Part shown: in pieces, positions 1 through 6,003 of the stretch
How the letters are laid out: each line of letters begins with the position of its first letter
Position numbering within the stretch: position 1 is the stretch's first letter
Source of the DNA: Actinomycetota bacterium
Lineage (GTDB): Bacteria; Actinomycetota; Actinomycetes; Streptosporangiales; Streptosporangiaceae
Assembly (NCBI GenBank): GCA_003161205.1
Contig: PMOU01000070.1
Coordinates: 1-6,003, forward strand
Length of the DNA stretch: 6,003 nt
Direction of reading: 5' to 3'
Position numbers and translations under genes: made by a program
Notes under the pieces: generated by a model
Told to the model about the DNA's origin: nothing
Seen by the model: only the letters and a program-made list of their open reading frames with translations
The model's database searches: none

Positions 1-35
1 AATCGATTGTAACGTTCTGCTGCTAGTGCGACACT

Positions 36-1328
36 GTGCGTGTGGTGATGCCAGCGGACAACGAATCGGCGAACCGTACTGAAGCCCCTACAGGGCCCGC
101 CAGTCCTGGCAATGCCACCCGAAATCCCGTACAGGACTCATTCTGGCTGCTCGAGCTGACCGCTGACGCGGCAATGACATACTTTTACGGTCAACTCTTC
201 GCTATAGACCGCGAAATCAGGGCAATGTTCCCGCCCGCGTTGGACGTCCAGCGCAAGCGCTTCTTCCAGGCGCTGACCCGAATAGCCACAGGCCAGGATA
301 ACCCGGACGCTCTTACCGGATATCTTTCCGAGCTCGGGCGCGCGCACAGGAAATACGGGGTGCAGGAGCGGCATTACGAGGTATTCCGCCGCGCGTTGCT
401 GGCCACGCTGCGCCGGTTCGCCGCGCCGAGCTGGAACGAGGCCGCCCAGCGGGCCTGGGAGACCGCGTTCGACCATGCCGCCGCGATCATGATCGACGCT
501 GCCCGGGGCGACGCCGAGAGCTCCCTCGCGTGGTGGACCGCCACCGTCACCGAGGTAGAGCTGCACGGGCCTGACATCGCGGTGCTCACCGTGGCGCCAG
601 AGCAGCCGCTGAGCTATCGTCCCGGGCAGCATGTCAGCGTGCAGACGCCACACTGGCCAAGGCTGTGGCGCACGTACTCCATCGCGAACGCCCCGCGTCC
701 CGACGGCTTGCTGCGCCTGCACATCCGGTCTGTCCCCGGCGGCCTGGTCAGCCCCGTCCTGGTCCATCAGGTCCAGGTCGGAGATCCGCTCGTGCTGGGC
801 GCGCCGACGGGCACTATGACCGCGGACACCCGGTCGGCCATGGACGACAGGGAGGCGAGGGAGGCCAGGGAGTTCAGGGAACCCAGCGAGGCCAGGGACG
901 TCCTCTGCCTGGCGGGCGGCACCGGGCTGGCTCCGATCAAGGCGATCATCGAAGCGATCATCGGTACGCCTGCTGAGGGTCACCCCCGCGAGATCGTGCT
1001 CTACTACGGCGCGCGTTACCACCGGGACCTCTACGACCTGGCCGCGCTGCGGGAAATGGAACAGGGCTATCCGTGGCTGCAGGTCGTCCTCGCGGTATCG
1101 GACGAGCCAGCCCACGACGTCATGGACGGCGCGGTAATGTCCGGCATGGTGATCTCGGGCACGGTGCCCGAACTCGCCGCGAAGGCGCCCTTCGCCGACC
1201 GTGACATCTACATCAGCGGGCCCGACCAGATGATCATCAAGACCGTCCGGGTGCTCAGGGAACGCGGCGCGCCGGACCGGCTCATGCACTACGACCTGAG
1301 CCCGGAAGGCCGCCAGGCCCTGTGGTAG
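36..1328 (+). CDS. Globin domain fused to FAD/NAD(P)H ferredoxin-reductase domain (flavohemoglobin-like)
   Basis: This 430-aa protein has the flavohemoglobin layout: a heme-binding globin that would react with O2 or NO, reduced by a C-terminal flavin reductase using NAD(P)H, presumably in the cytosol. Seen in the sequence: residues 1-30 are a low-complexity leader. The globin spans about 31-160, with FYGQLF (Tyr51 the likely distal B10 Tyr), MFP (Phe65, CD1) and AHRKYGV (His104, proximal heme ligand). The FAD-binding barrel spans about 168-262, with PGQHV and RTYS (212-215). The NAD-binding domain spans about 288-420, with AGGTGLAP and SGPDQM. NO dioxygenase is the known role of the family; activity here is inferred. 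The flavin and nucleotide domains are joined by a repetitive E-x-R linker. The start is uncertain: GTG36, GTG42, GTG45 and ATG48 are all in frame and none has a clear Shine-Dalgarno. The 5' quarter is lower in GC than the rest. The gene converges on the hydrolase gene. Confidence 0.88.
   Translation: MRVVMPADNESANRTEAPTGPASPGNATRNPVQDSFWLLELTADAAMTYFYGQLFAIDREIRAMFPPALDVQRKRFFQALTRIATGQDNPDALTGYLSELGRAHRKYGVQERHYEVFRRALLATLRRFAAPSWNEAAQRAWETAFDHAAAIMIDAARGDAESSLAWWTATVTEVELHGPDIAVLTVAPEQPLSYRPGQHVSVQTPHWPRLWRTYSIANAPRPDGLLRLHIRSVPGGLVSPVLVHQVQVGDPLVLGAPTGTMTADTRSAMDDREAREAREFREPSEARDVLCLAGGTGLAPIKAIIEAIIGTPAEGHPREIVLYYGARYHRDLYDLAALREMEQGYPWLQVVLAVSDEPAHDVMDGAVMSGMVISGTVPELAAKAPFADRDIYISGPDQMIIKTVRVLRERGAPDRLMHYDLSPEGRQALW
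852..896 (+). repeat. Five tandem 9-nt units coding an E-x-R linker
   Basis: Five consecutive in-frame 9-nt units of the form GAR-NNN-AGN encode EAR, EAR, EFR, EPS and EAR (residues 273-287), preceded by DDR. They lie between the FAD-binding barrel and the NAD-binding domain of the globin-reductase. The period of exactly three codons keeps the frame through gain or loss of units. The segment is highly charged and probably a flexible or short helical linker; this is inferred from composition only. Confidence 0.75.
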
Positions 1329-1364
1329 GGGGCCCGGAAGGCCGCCAGGCCCAGTGGCAGGCGG
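1301..1364. repeat. 32-bp tandem duplication across the globin-reductase stop codon
   Basis: Copy 1 is 1301-1332 and copy 2 is 1333-1364. The first 25 positions match at 24 of 25, and the full 32-bp units match at 29 of 32. Copy 1 contains the last codons and the TAG stop (1326-1328) of the globin-reductase gene; copy 2 has CAG at the equivalent place. Because 32 is not a multiple of three, the second copy is out of frame with the gene. The repeat fills the first half of the gap between the two convergent genes. Confidence 0.9.
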
Positions 1365-1366
1365 CC
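1340..1366. terminator. GC-rich hairpin between convergent genes, possible bidirectional terminator
   Basis: GGCCGCC (1340-1346) pairs with GGCGGCC (1360-1366) over 7 bp. Inside, GCC (1349-1351) pairs with GGC (1356-1358) around a CAGT loop, with a small internal bulge. The hairpin sits 12 nt past the stop of the globin-reductase gene and about 50 nt past the stop of the opposing hydrolase gene. There is no T-tract on either side, so it is not a classical intrinsic terminator. Many high-GC actinomycetes have U-less hairpins between convergent genes, so a termination role is plausible but not shown. Confidence 0.35.
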
Positions 1367-1414
1367 CGAACCGCCTAACGGCGACACGGAAGCTGGCCCA
1401 GGCCGTCTCAAGGA

Positions 1415-2101
1415 TTACCGCAGGTACTGGTCGAAGAAGGCGAGGATCCGCTGCCAGGCGTCCTCGGTGGCCTCGGGCTTGAAGTCCAGCCGCGCCAGCG
1501 CGGTCACCGGCGCGAGCAGAGGCGGCTTAGGGCTCATGAAGCTATGCCCGGCCTCCGGGTACACCTTCACGTCATGCGGCACGTCGAGCGCGGTCAGGGC
1601 GGCCTCCAGCCGCTGGGGATGGCTGGTTCCCATCCGGTCCCTGGCGCCGTAGCTGGCGACTATCGGGCAGGAACCCGCGAGTACTCGCTCGGCATCCTTC
1701 GGGACCTCGCCGTAGTTGACGGCCGCGGCGGAGAACTGTCCCCGCGGCGCGCATAGCAGCGCGAAGGCGCCCCCCATGCAGAAGCCGATCACGCCGGTCT
1801 TGCCCGTGCAGTCCACCCGCGCGGCCAGCAATTCGCGGGCCGAGTCGATCGCCTCGAACGCCAGCCCTGACCCCGCGTGCAGCTGCCGGAAGGCGCCGCG
1901 GACGCACCGCACCCAGGAATCGCCGGCGTACAGGTCTGGCGCTAGGGCGAGATAGCCCTCCGCCGCCAGCCGGTCGGCCTTGCCACGGATGTCGGCGTTC
2001 AGCCCGAACGCCTCGTGGATGACCACGACACCCGGCCAGGGACCCGCACCGGGGGGATCCGCCAGGTAGCCCCGTGTCGGCGGGATGGATACCTCGGTCA
2101 C
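1415..2101 (-). CDS. Dienelactone hydrolase family protein (alpha/beta hydrolase)
   Basis: This 228-aa protein is of normal length for the dienelactone hydrolase family, cytosolic hydrolases acting on esters or lactones such as carboxymethylenebutenolide. Seen in the sequence: VVVIHEAFG near the N-terminus (Glu30, the family's active-site Glu), the nucleophile elbow GFCMGG (Cys108), YGARD (Asp155) and AGHSF (His186). This gives a complete Cys-Asp-His triad, and Cys rather than Ser fits true DLH-type enzymes. No signal peptide is visible. The start is GTG at 2101, 4 nt after the thyX stop and preceded by GGAAGG with a 9-nt spacer, so it is probably co-transcribed and translationally coupled with thyX. 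The stop is TAA. No aromatic-degradation genes are in view, so the real substrate is unknown; many chromosomal members of the family are orphan hydrolases. Confidence 0.88.
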   Translation of the reverse strand: MTEVSIPPTRGYLADPPGAGPWPGVVVIHEAFGLNADIRGKADRLAAEGYLALAPDLYAGDSWVRCVRGAFRQLHAGSGLAFEAIDSARELLAARVDCTGKTGVIGFCMGGAFALLCAPRGQFSAAAVNYGEVPKDAERVLAGSCPIVASYGARDRMGTSHPQRLEAALTALDVPHDVKVYPEAGHSFMSPKPPLLAPVTALARLDFKPEATEDAWQRILAFFDQYLR

Positions 2102-2105
2102 CGGG

Positions 2106-4004
2106 TCACACCTTCCGCCAGCCGGGAATCCAGGTGCCGTCGGTCACGGTGTAGTCAGCGAAAAGGGCCGGCGCCTCGGCGACCATAAGCTCGCCGATCT
2201 TGCCGAACACCAAGCGGATCTCCTCTTCGGCCCCCGGGTCGGTCCGCGCCTCGATGGTGTGCCGCAGCGTGCGGATGTTCGCCGTCCACACCAGCCCGGT
2301 GGCCAGCCCCTCGGGCGCGAACCGGCGCATGAACGAGGTCTTGAGCTTTTTCTCGTGCATCTTGGTGTCGTCTTCGTCCAGCCCGAAATGCCCGGCCATC
2401 CACTGCTGGAACTGCTCGAGCTCGGACAGCAGCGCCGTCGCGCGCTTCATCAGCTCCGGGTCCTCTTGCGCCCATTCCGGGAACCAGAACGGCAGCTCAT
2501 CAAGCCTCACATACCGCAGCGACTCCTGCGAGACCGCCGTCCCCGGCCGGTGCCGGACAATCTCGTGAGTGTTGCCTGAAACGACAGCCTTCCCTTTGCG
2601 CCTGACGAAGAGAAGGCCATTGGGCACCTTGACGCAATGAATACGACCATCATAGTGTTCTATGCGGTCGTTGTAGCCCGCCTCGTTCCAATACCGGCTT
2701 CGCGAGCCGCGGCCGTGATTTACCAGAGGGGTGAGGCGGCGCGAGATGAGAGAGACAACATAGCCGGGTCGCAAGTTGCGGAAACGCTGGCCGTTCGGCA
2801 TCGTACGCTCAAGGCCGGTCCGATCATCAATGCGAATGTTCGCCGACCAGCCCGCCTTGATGGCGAGTACTTGCAGGTCATCCGCCATCTCGCGGGAGGA
2901 TGTGTAGATCACTCGGTGGTTGAACGTACGGTGTACGGTGCCGTCACCTTCAATCATTGCTTCGAGGAAGATCCTGATTATAGTGGGGTCCCACTCGCCC
3001 ACCATATTGGGTACGCGCTTTTCGTATGAATAACCGAGGCGGGCAAGAAAATCGCGCAGCGGAGCGCACTGTGTCCGGACATTGCCGCCCCCAGTCACGG
3101 GGAGGTAGGCCGGTAGCCCCATTGCGCGTATAGCATCGGCCATCTTGTCAAGAATCGGACCTCGGTTCTGCGCCAAAACGATCTGGTGACCGTTGACACA
3201 GCCCTCCGCGAGGTAATATCCAAGAAATCTCGCAAAAGGCTCGATAGGAAATGAAACCTCTGGATAAGAGCGAGTTGCCGACTTGTCACGATCCGAGCGC
3301 TGGTAGGTACGATATGTCTCGGCAATCGTTATGGTATCGGGCGAGAAGCCAATCCACCGTGCGCATTTCTGGTATTTAACTCTCTTGTGGAGGATGTCTT
3401 CTGCTGTCTCGACCGCGAAAGCTTGCTCACCGCGCCTCGCTGCTTGAGTATCGTGCCTCTGGATCCACATCCGGTGGTTAGGCGTGACTAGCAGATCTAC
3501 CTGCTCCGACTGCACCCGGTACATCGGTCCCACATAGTCAGCGTGGAAGACCTCCGTAGCATGCTGATACTCAAGCTCCCCGGTTACCTCGTTGAGCGTT
3601 CCGAAGACCTCCGTCCCGTCCACCTTGGGCCATGGCTTCCAGCCTCCGGTGGTAAGAACCTCGGTATCGTCGTCGTAGCAGCACACCCGGCTGACGTTGT
3701 GCAGGACAAAGGTAAAGCTGACGTGCTCCAGCACCGAACCGTGCTGCTGCCGCAGGATGTTCTGCAGGTACTCGTCCTGGTCGTCGCGTACCTTCCGGAC
3801 GTTGGGGTTCAGCCCGGGCTCCCAGGAGCGGTAGCACATCTTTCCGGCGAACTCCGCGAGGTCCTGCGCGTCCTGGCCGAGCTGGTCGCGGTCAAGCCGC
3901 TCCAGCCACCGCTCACCTCCTACCTCACGCAGGTAGGCGGCCATCGCGTCGTAGTCAATCTTCGGCCTCGCGACCAGGAACACCTCGGGTTTCACGTTCC
4001 TCAT
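2106..4004 (-). CDS. thyX: Flavin-dependent thymidylate synthase ThyX, intein-containing precursor
   Basis: ThyX makes dTMP from dUMP using methylene-tetrahydrofolate and FAD/NADPH, as a cytosolic homotetramer. The precursor from ATG 4004 is 632 aa. Residues 1-108 are the N-extein (QHGSVLEH, FVLHNVSRVC), 109-478 an intein, and 479-632 the C-extein, giving a 262-aa mature enzyme of usual ThyX length. The C-extein opens with THEIVRHR (RHR 484-486) and SQESLRY, the nucleotide-binding motif, and ends with NIRTLRH and a conserved helical tail. The motif has eight residues between RHR and the last Ser, not the canonical seven. The start is ambiguous: ATG 4004 fits the family N-terminus (VKPEVFLVARP) and lies 10 nt after the trpEG stop but lacks a Shine-Dalgarno. 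GTG 4028 has GGGAG 7 nt upstream and would overlap trpEG; GTG 4046 is also open. Stop is TGA. Without splicing the enzyme should be inactive. Identity as ThyX is firm; the start is not. Confidence 0.95.
   Translation of the reverse strand: MRNVKPEVFLVARPKIDYDAMAAYLREVGGERWLERLDRDQLGQDAQDLAEFAGKMCYRSWEPGLNPNVRKVRDDQDEYLQNILRQQHGSVLEHVSFTFVLHNVSRVCCYDDDTEVLTTGGWKPWPKVDGTEVFGTLNEVTGELEYQHATEVFHADYVGPMYRVQSEQVDLLVTPNHRMWIQRHDTQAARRGEQAFAVETAEDILHKRVKYQKCARWIGFSPDTITIAETYRTYQRSDRDKSATRSYPEVSFPIEPFARFLGYYLAEGCVNGHQIVLAQNRGPILDKMADAIRAMGLPAYLPVTGGGNVRTQCAPLRDFLARLGYSYEKRVPNMVGEWDPTIIRIFLEAMIEGDGTVHRTFNHRVIYTSSREMADDLQVLAIKAGWSANIRIDDRTGLERTMPNGQRFRNLRPGYVVSLISRRLTPLVNHGRGSRSRYWNEAGYNDRIEHYDGRIHCVKVPNGLLFVRRKGKAVVSGNTHEIVRHRPGTAVSQESLRYVRLDELPFWFPEWAQEDPELMKRATALLSELEQFQQWMAGHFGLDEDDTKMHEKKLKTSFMRRFAPEGLATGLVWTANIRTLRHTIEARTDPGAEEEIRLVFGKIGELMVAEAPALFADYTVTDGTWIPGWRKV
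2111..2116 (-). promoter_or_regulatory. Ribosome binding site of the dienelactone hydrolase gene
   Basis: GGAAGG on the minus strand lies 9 nt upstream of the GTG at 2101, inside the last codons of thyX. It supports the GTG start and translational coupling to thyX. Confidence 0.6.
2571..3680 (-). mobile_element. ThyX intein with LAGLIDADG homing endonuclease
   Basis: This 370-residue in-frame insertion removes itself from ThyX by protein splicing. Numbering is from ATG 4004. The N-terminal block starts at Cys109 (CYDDDTEVL, Thr at intein position 6 as usual). Block B is TPNH (174-177). The C-terminal blocks are CVKVPNGLLFVRRKGK, then VVSGN ending at Asn478, followed by extein Thr479 as the +1 nucleophile. 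The penultimate residue is Gly, not the usual His. Two LAGLIDADG motifs sit between the splicing halves: FLGYYLAEG (260-268, acid Glu267; DNA 3201-3227) and LEAMIEGDG (347-355, acid Asp354; DNA 2940-2966). Both catalytic acids are present, so the endonuclease looks intact and could promote homing into intein-free thyX alleles. Sampled lines have about 52% GC against about 75% in the C-extein. No frameshift or stop is seen. Boundaries are set by motif; Cys108 is the only alternative first residue. Confidence 0.93.
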
Positions 4005-4014
4005 GCACAGCACA

Positions 4015-6003
4015 TTACAGCGGACCACCGACTTTCTCCCGAGCACGACACAGGTCCAGGACGTTGCCGATGATCCGGTGGCCGGACCGGCCGGATGCGG
4101 TCAGGATCGACTCAGGATGGAATTGCACGCCCCACCGCCCGGCGCTGGCGTCCTCGATCGCCATCACGACGCCGTCTGGAGTGGCAGCGGTCACCTCGAA
4201 CCCGCCGCGGACCTCGCCGGGCCGCGCGTACAGGCTGTGGTACCGCCCGGCGGTGAACTCGGCGGGCAGCCCGGCCAGCAGCGCTCCCCCGGACACCTGG
4301 ACCAGCCCCGGCTTGCCGTGCGCGGGTTCGGGCAGCAGGGACAGCTCTCCCCCGGCGTGCTCCACCATGGCCTGCAGGCCCAGGCAGACGCCGAAGACCG
4401 GCAGCCCGCGCGCGTACACCTGGTCGAGCAGGCCCGCGCAGTCGAAGTCCGACGGCCGTCCCGGCCCGGGTGAGAGCACGACAAGATCCGGCGCGTAGGA
4501 GTCGAGGAAGGAGGGCGCGAACCCGAACCGCAGCGTCGTCACCTCGGCGCCGCGCTGCCTGAAGTAGTCGGCCAGGGTGTGCACGAACGAGTCCTGGTGA
4601 TCCACCAGGAGCACCTTCGGCACCCACTCGCCAAGGCCGGTCCCGGCCCCGGCCAGGATGGTGCCGGCCGCCAGGACCGTGCCGTCGGCGACCGCCGCGG
4701 GGTCGGCCTGGGTGAGTCCCTCGGCGATCCGGCTGGCCTCTTCCAGGGTCTCCAGCAGGGCCCGCGCCTTGATCTGGGTCTCCTTCTCCTCGGCTTCGGG
4801 CACCGAATCGAACAGCAGGGTGGCGCCCGCGCGGACGGCCGCGACCCCGCCGGTGATGTGCGCGGTCCGCAGCGTGAGCCCGGTGTTCATCGAGCCGTCG
4901 AAGCCGATCATGCCGACGGCACCGCCGTACCAGCGGCGTGAGGTTTCCTCGTGATCTTCGATGAACTGCATGGCCCAGGTCTTCGGCGCGCCGGTGACCG
5001 TGACCGCCCACATGTGGGTCAGCAGGGCGTCGAACGCGTCGAACCCCGGCCGGAGCTTGCCCTCGATGTGATCAACGGTGTGGATGAGGCGGCTGTACAT
5101 CTCGATCTGGCGCCGGCCGATCACCCGGACCGTGCCGGGGACGCAGATCCGGGACTTGTCGTTGCGGTCGACGTCCGTGCACATGGTCAGCTCGGATTCT
5201 TCCTTGGCCGAGCCGAGCAGGGTGGCGATGTTCGCGGCGTCCTCGAGCGGGCCCTCGCCGCGCGCGATCGTGCCCGCGATCGGGCAGGTCTCCACCCGGT
5301 CCCCGGTGACCCGGACGTACATCTCGGGCGACGCGCCGACCAGGAACTCCCCCTCGCCGAGGTTGAACAAGAACTCATAGGGGGCGGGGTTGCGCTGCCG
5401 CAGCAGTTCATAGAACGCGGCCGGTGACGCGCACCGCCCGTAGAACACGTGACCGGGGGTGACCTCGAACAGGTCGCCGCAGGCGAATCGCTCCCGCGCC
5501 TGCGCCACGACCTGCGCATAGGTTCCCGGCCGCGGTGGTTTGGGCAGATCTTCCGGCCGAACGAGCGGTGGTGCTCCCCCCGGGCTCGTATCTGCCGTCC
5601 GGCGGTCAAGCCCCGCCGTCGACACCCCGTCGACCTCGAATTCGTAGGAGTACCGGACCGCTTCCTCCCGCTTGCGGTCGAGCACCCAGATCTCGTCGGG
5701 CAGGTGCAGGACCAGGTCGCGCTGGCCGGCCGGGCGCGGGTGGCGCAGCCGCAGCGGCTCGAACTGGAAGGCCAGGTCGTAGCCGAACGCCCCGTACAGG
5801 CCCAGATGCGGGTCCTCGCTGGCGAAGGCGGCCACGATCTCGCGCAGCGCGCTGAACACCGTCGGCCGCCGGCTGCGCTCCTCCTCGGTGTAGTCCCGGT
5901 CCGGCTCCGGGATGAGCGCCGTGCCGGAGTCCACCATGTCTCCCACTCGCGCCATGGCGGCGTGAATCACCGGCAGCAGCACCCGGCCGCGGTCGTTCAG
6001 GGC
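4015..6003 (-). CDS. trpE(G): Fused anthranilate synthase, TrpE-TrpG components (5' end outside window)
   Basis: The enzyme converts chorismate and glutamine to anthranilate, the first step of tryptophan synthesis, with both subunits in one chain. Visible are 662 residues, open through the window edge (ALNDRGR precedes the GTG at 5982). Fused TrpE-TrpG proteins are about 720-730 aa, so some 60-70 N-terminal residues, including the region of the Trp-feedback site, lie outside. Numbering from the edge: the chorismate-binding domain is about 155-420, with PIAGT (241-245), DRNDKSR (279-285), HMWAVTVTGAPK and GFDGSMNTGLTLRTAH. After a linker (about 425-460), the class I glutamine amidotransferase domain carries SPGPGRP (511-517), GVCLGLQ (Cys540) and FHPES (His629, Glu631), a full triad. 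PIAGT rather than PIKGT argues against aminodeoxychorismate synthase (PabB). A PhzE-like or secondary-metabolite anthranilate synthase remains possible. It is the upstream gene of the trpEG-thyX-hydrolase run; its promoter is outside the window. Confidence 0.9.
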   Translation of the reverse strand, partial: ALNDRGRVLLPVIHAAMARVGDMVDSGTALIPEPDRDYTEEERSRRPTVFSALREIVAAFASEDPHLGLYGAFGYDLAFQFEPLRLRHPRPAGQRDLVLHLPDEIWVLDRKREEAVRYSYEFEVDGVSTAGLDRRTADTSPGGAPPLVRPEDLPKPPRPGTYAQVVAQARERFACGDLFEVTPGHVFYGRCASPAAFYELLRQRNPAPYEFLFNLGEGEFLVGASPEMYVRVTGDRVETCPIAGTIARGEGPLEDAANIATLLGSAKEESELTMCTDVDRNDKSRICVPGTVRVIGRRQIEMYSRLIHTVDHIEGKLRPGFDAFDALLTHMWAVTVTGAPKTWAMQFIEDHEETSRRWYGGAVGMIGFDGSMNTGLTLRTAHITGGVAAVRAGATLLFDSVPEAEEKETQIKARALLETLEEASRIAEGLTQADPAAVADGTVLAAGTILAGAGTGLGEWVPKVLLVDHQDSFVHTLADYFRQRGAEVTTLRFGFAPSFLDSYAPDLVVLSPGPGRPSDFDCAGLLDQVYARGLPVFGVCLGLQAMVEHAGGELSLLPEPAHGKPGLVQVSGGALLAGLPAEFTAGRYHSLYARPGEVRGGFEVTAATPDGVVMAIEDASAGRWGVQFHPESILTASGRSGHRIIGNVLDLCRAREKVGGPL
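4036..4040 (-). promoter_or_regulatory. Possible thyX ribosome binding site (supports GTG 4028)
   Basis: GGGAG, within GGGAGAAAG near the 3' end of trpEG, lies 7 nt upstream of an in-frame GTG at 4028. If used, thyX overlaps the end of trpEG by 14 nt and gains eight residues over the ATG at 4004. The purines also simply encode Arg-Glu-Lys in trpEG, so the match may be chance. Confidence 0.35.

Noticed and set aside
1..35. Promoter for the globin-reductase: TTGTAA (7-12) as -35 and TAGTGC (24-29) as -10
   Set aside because: The spacing is 11 nt, too short, and neither hexamer is convincing; the real promoter may lie before the window.
36..360. Lower GC in the globin half of the first gene (line 181-240 is 32/60) as a sign of domain transfer
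   Set aside because: The dip is modest and gradual, and the globin and reductase motifs form a known fused architecture, so a recent fusion is not supported.
138..1289. A 383-aa open frame antisense to the globin-reductase gene
   Set aside because: High-GC shadow frame: Arg/Gly/Asp/Val-rich with no recognisable motif, opposite a gene with clear family motifs.
2637..3029. A 130-aa plus-strand frame opposite the intein
   Set aside because: It lies wholly antisense to the intein's endonuclease and C-terminal splicing region and shows no motif. I see no case for a separate gene.
2571..3680. Group I intron or free-standing homing endonuclease gene interrupting thyX
   Set aside because: The frame stays open through both junctions, and splicing blocks flank the LAGLIDADG motifs, which fits an intein rather than an intron.
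4112..5011. A 299-aa alternative minus-strand frame within trpEG
   Set aside because: Arg/Gly/Ala-rich shadow frame overlapping the well-supported TrpE and TrpG domains.
4015..6003. Aminodeoxychorismate synthase (PabB-PabA, folate pathway), tempting because of the ThyX neighbour
   Set aside because: The motif is PIAGT, as in anthranilate synthases, not the PIKGT of PabB, and the domain order is synthase then amidotransferase, as in TrpE-TrpG fusions.

Overview
This 6,003-base window has high GC (about 65-75% in most coding lines), dense gene packing and frequent GTG starts. Protein types (a globin-reductase fusion, ThyX, a fused TrpE-TrpG) and composition fit the chromosome of a high-GC actinomycete. 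The genus cannot be read from the sequence.

Layout: one plus-strand gene (about 36-1328) encodes a globin domain fused to an FAD/NAD(P)H reductase, a flavohemoglobin-like protein. An 86-bp convergent gap follows, holding a 32-bp tandem duplication and a GC-rich hairpin. The rest lies on the minus strand and reads as one tightly packed operon, in transcription order: a fused anthranilate synthase TrpE-TrpG (5' end cut by the window edge at 6003), thyX (flavin-dependent thymidylate synthase), and a dienelactone-hydrolase-family alpha/beta hydrolase. Gaps are about 10 nt or a short overlap between trpEG and thyX, and 4 nt between thyX and the hydrolase.

The standout element is inside thyX: a 370-residue intein (DNA 2571-3680) with splicing blocks at both ends and two LAGLIDADG motifs. 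It interrupts ThyX immediately before the conserved THE-x-x-RHR nucleotide-binding segment, so no active enzyme is expected without protein splicing. Its DNA is visibly poorer in GC than the surrounding thyX exteins, consistent with a homing element acquired from elsewhere. Removing it leaves a 262-aa ThyX of normal family length.

Functionally the operon is mixed: chorismate to anthranilate (TrpEG), dUMP to dTMP (ThyX), and a hydrolase of unknown substrate. The globin-reductase is convergent and probably regulated separately. No RNA genes, CRISPR arrays, IS elements or attachment sites were seen.
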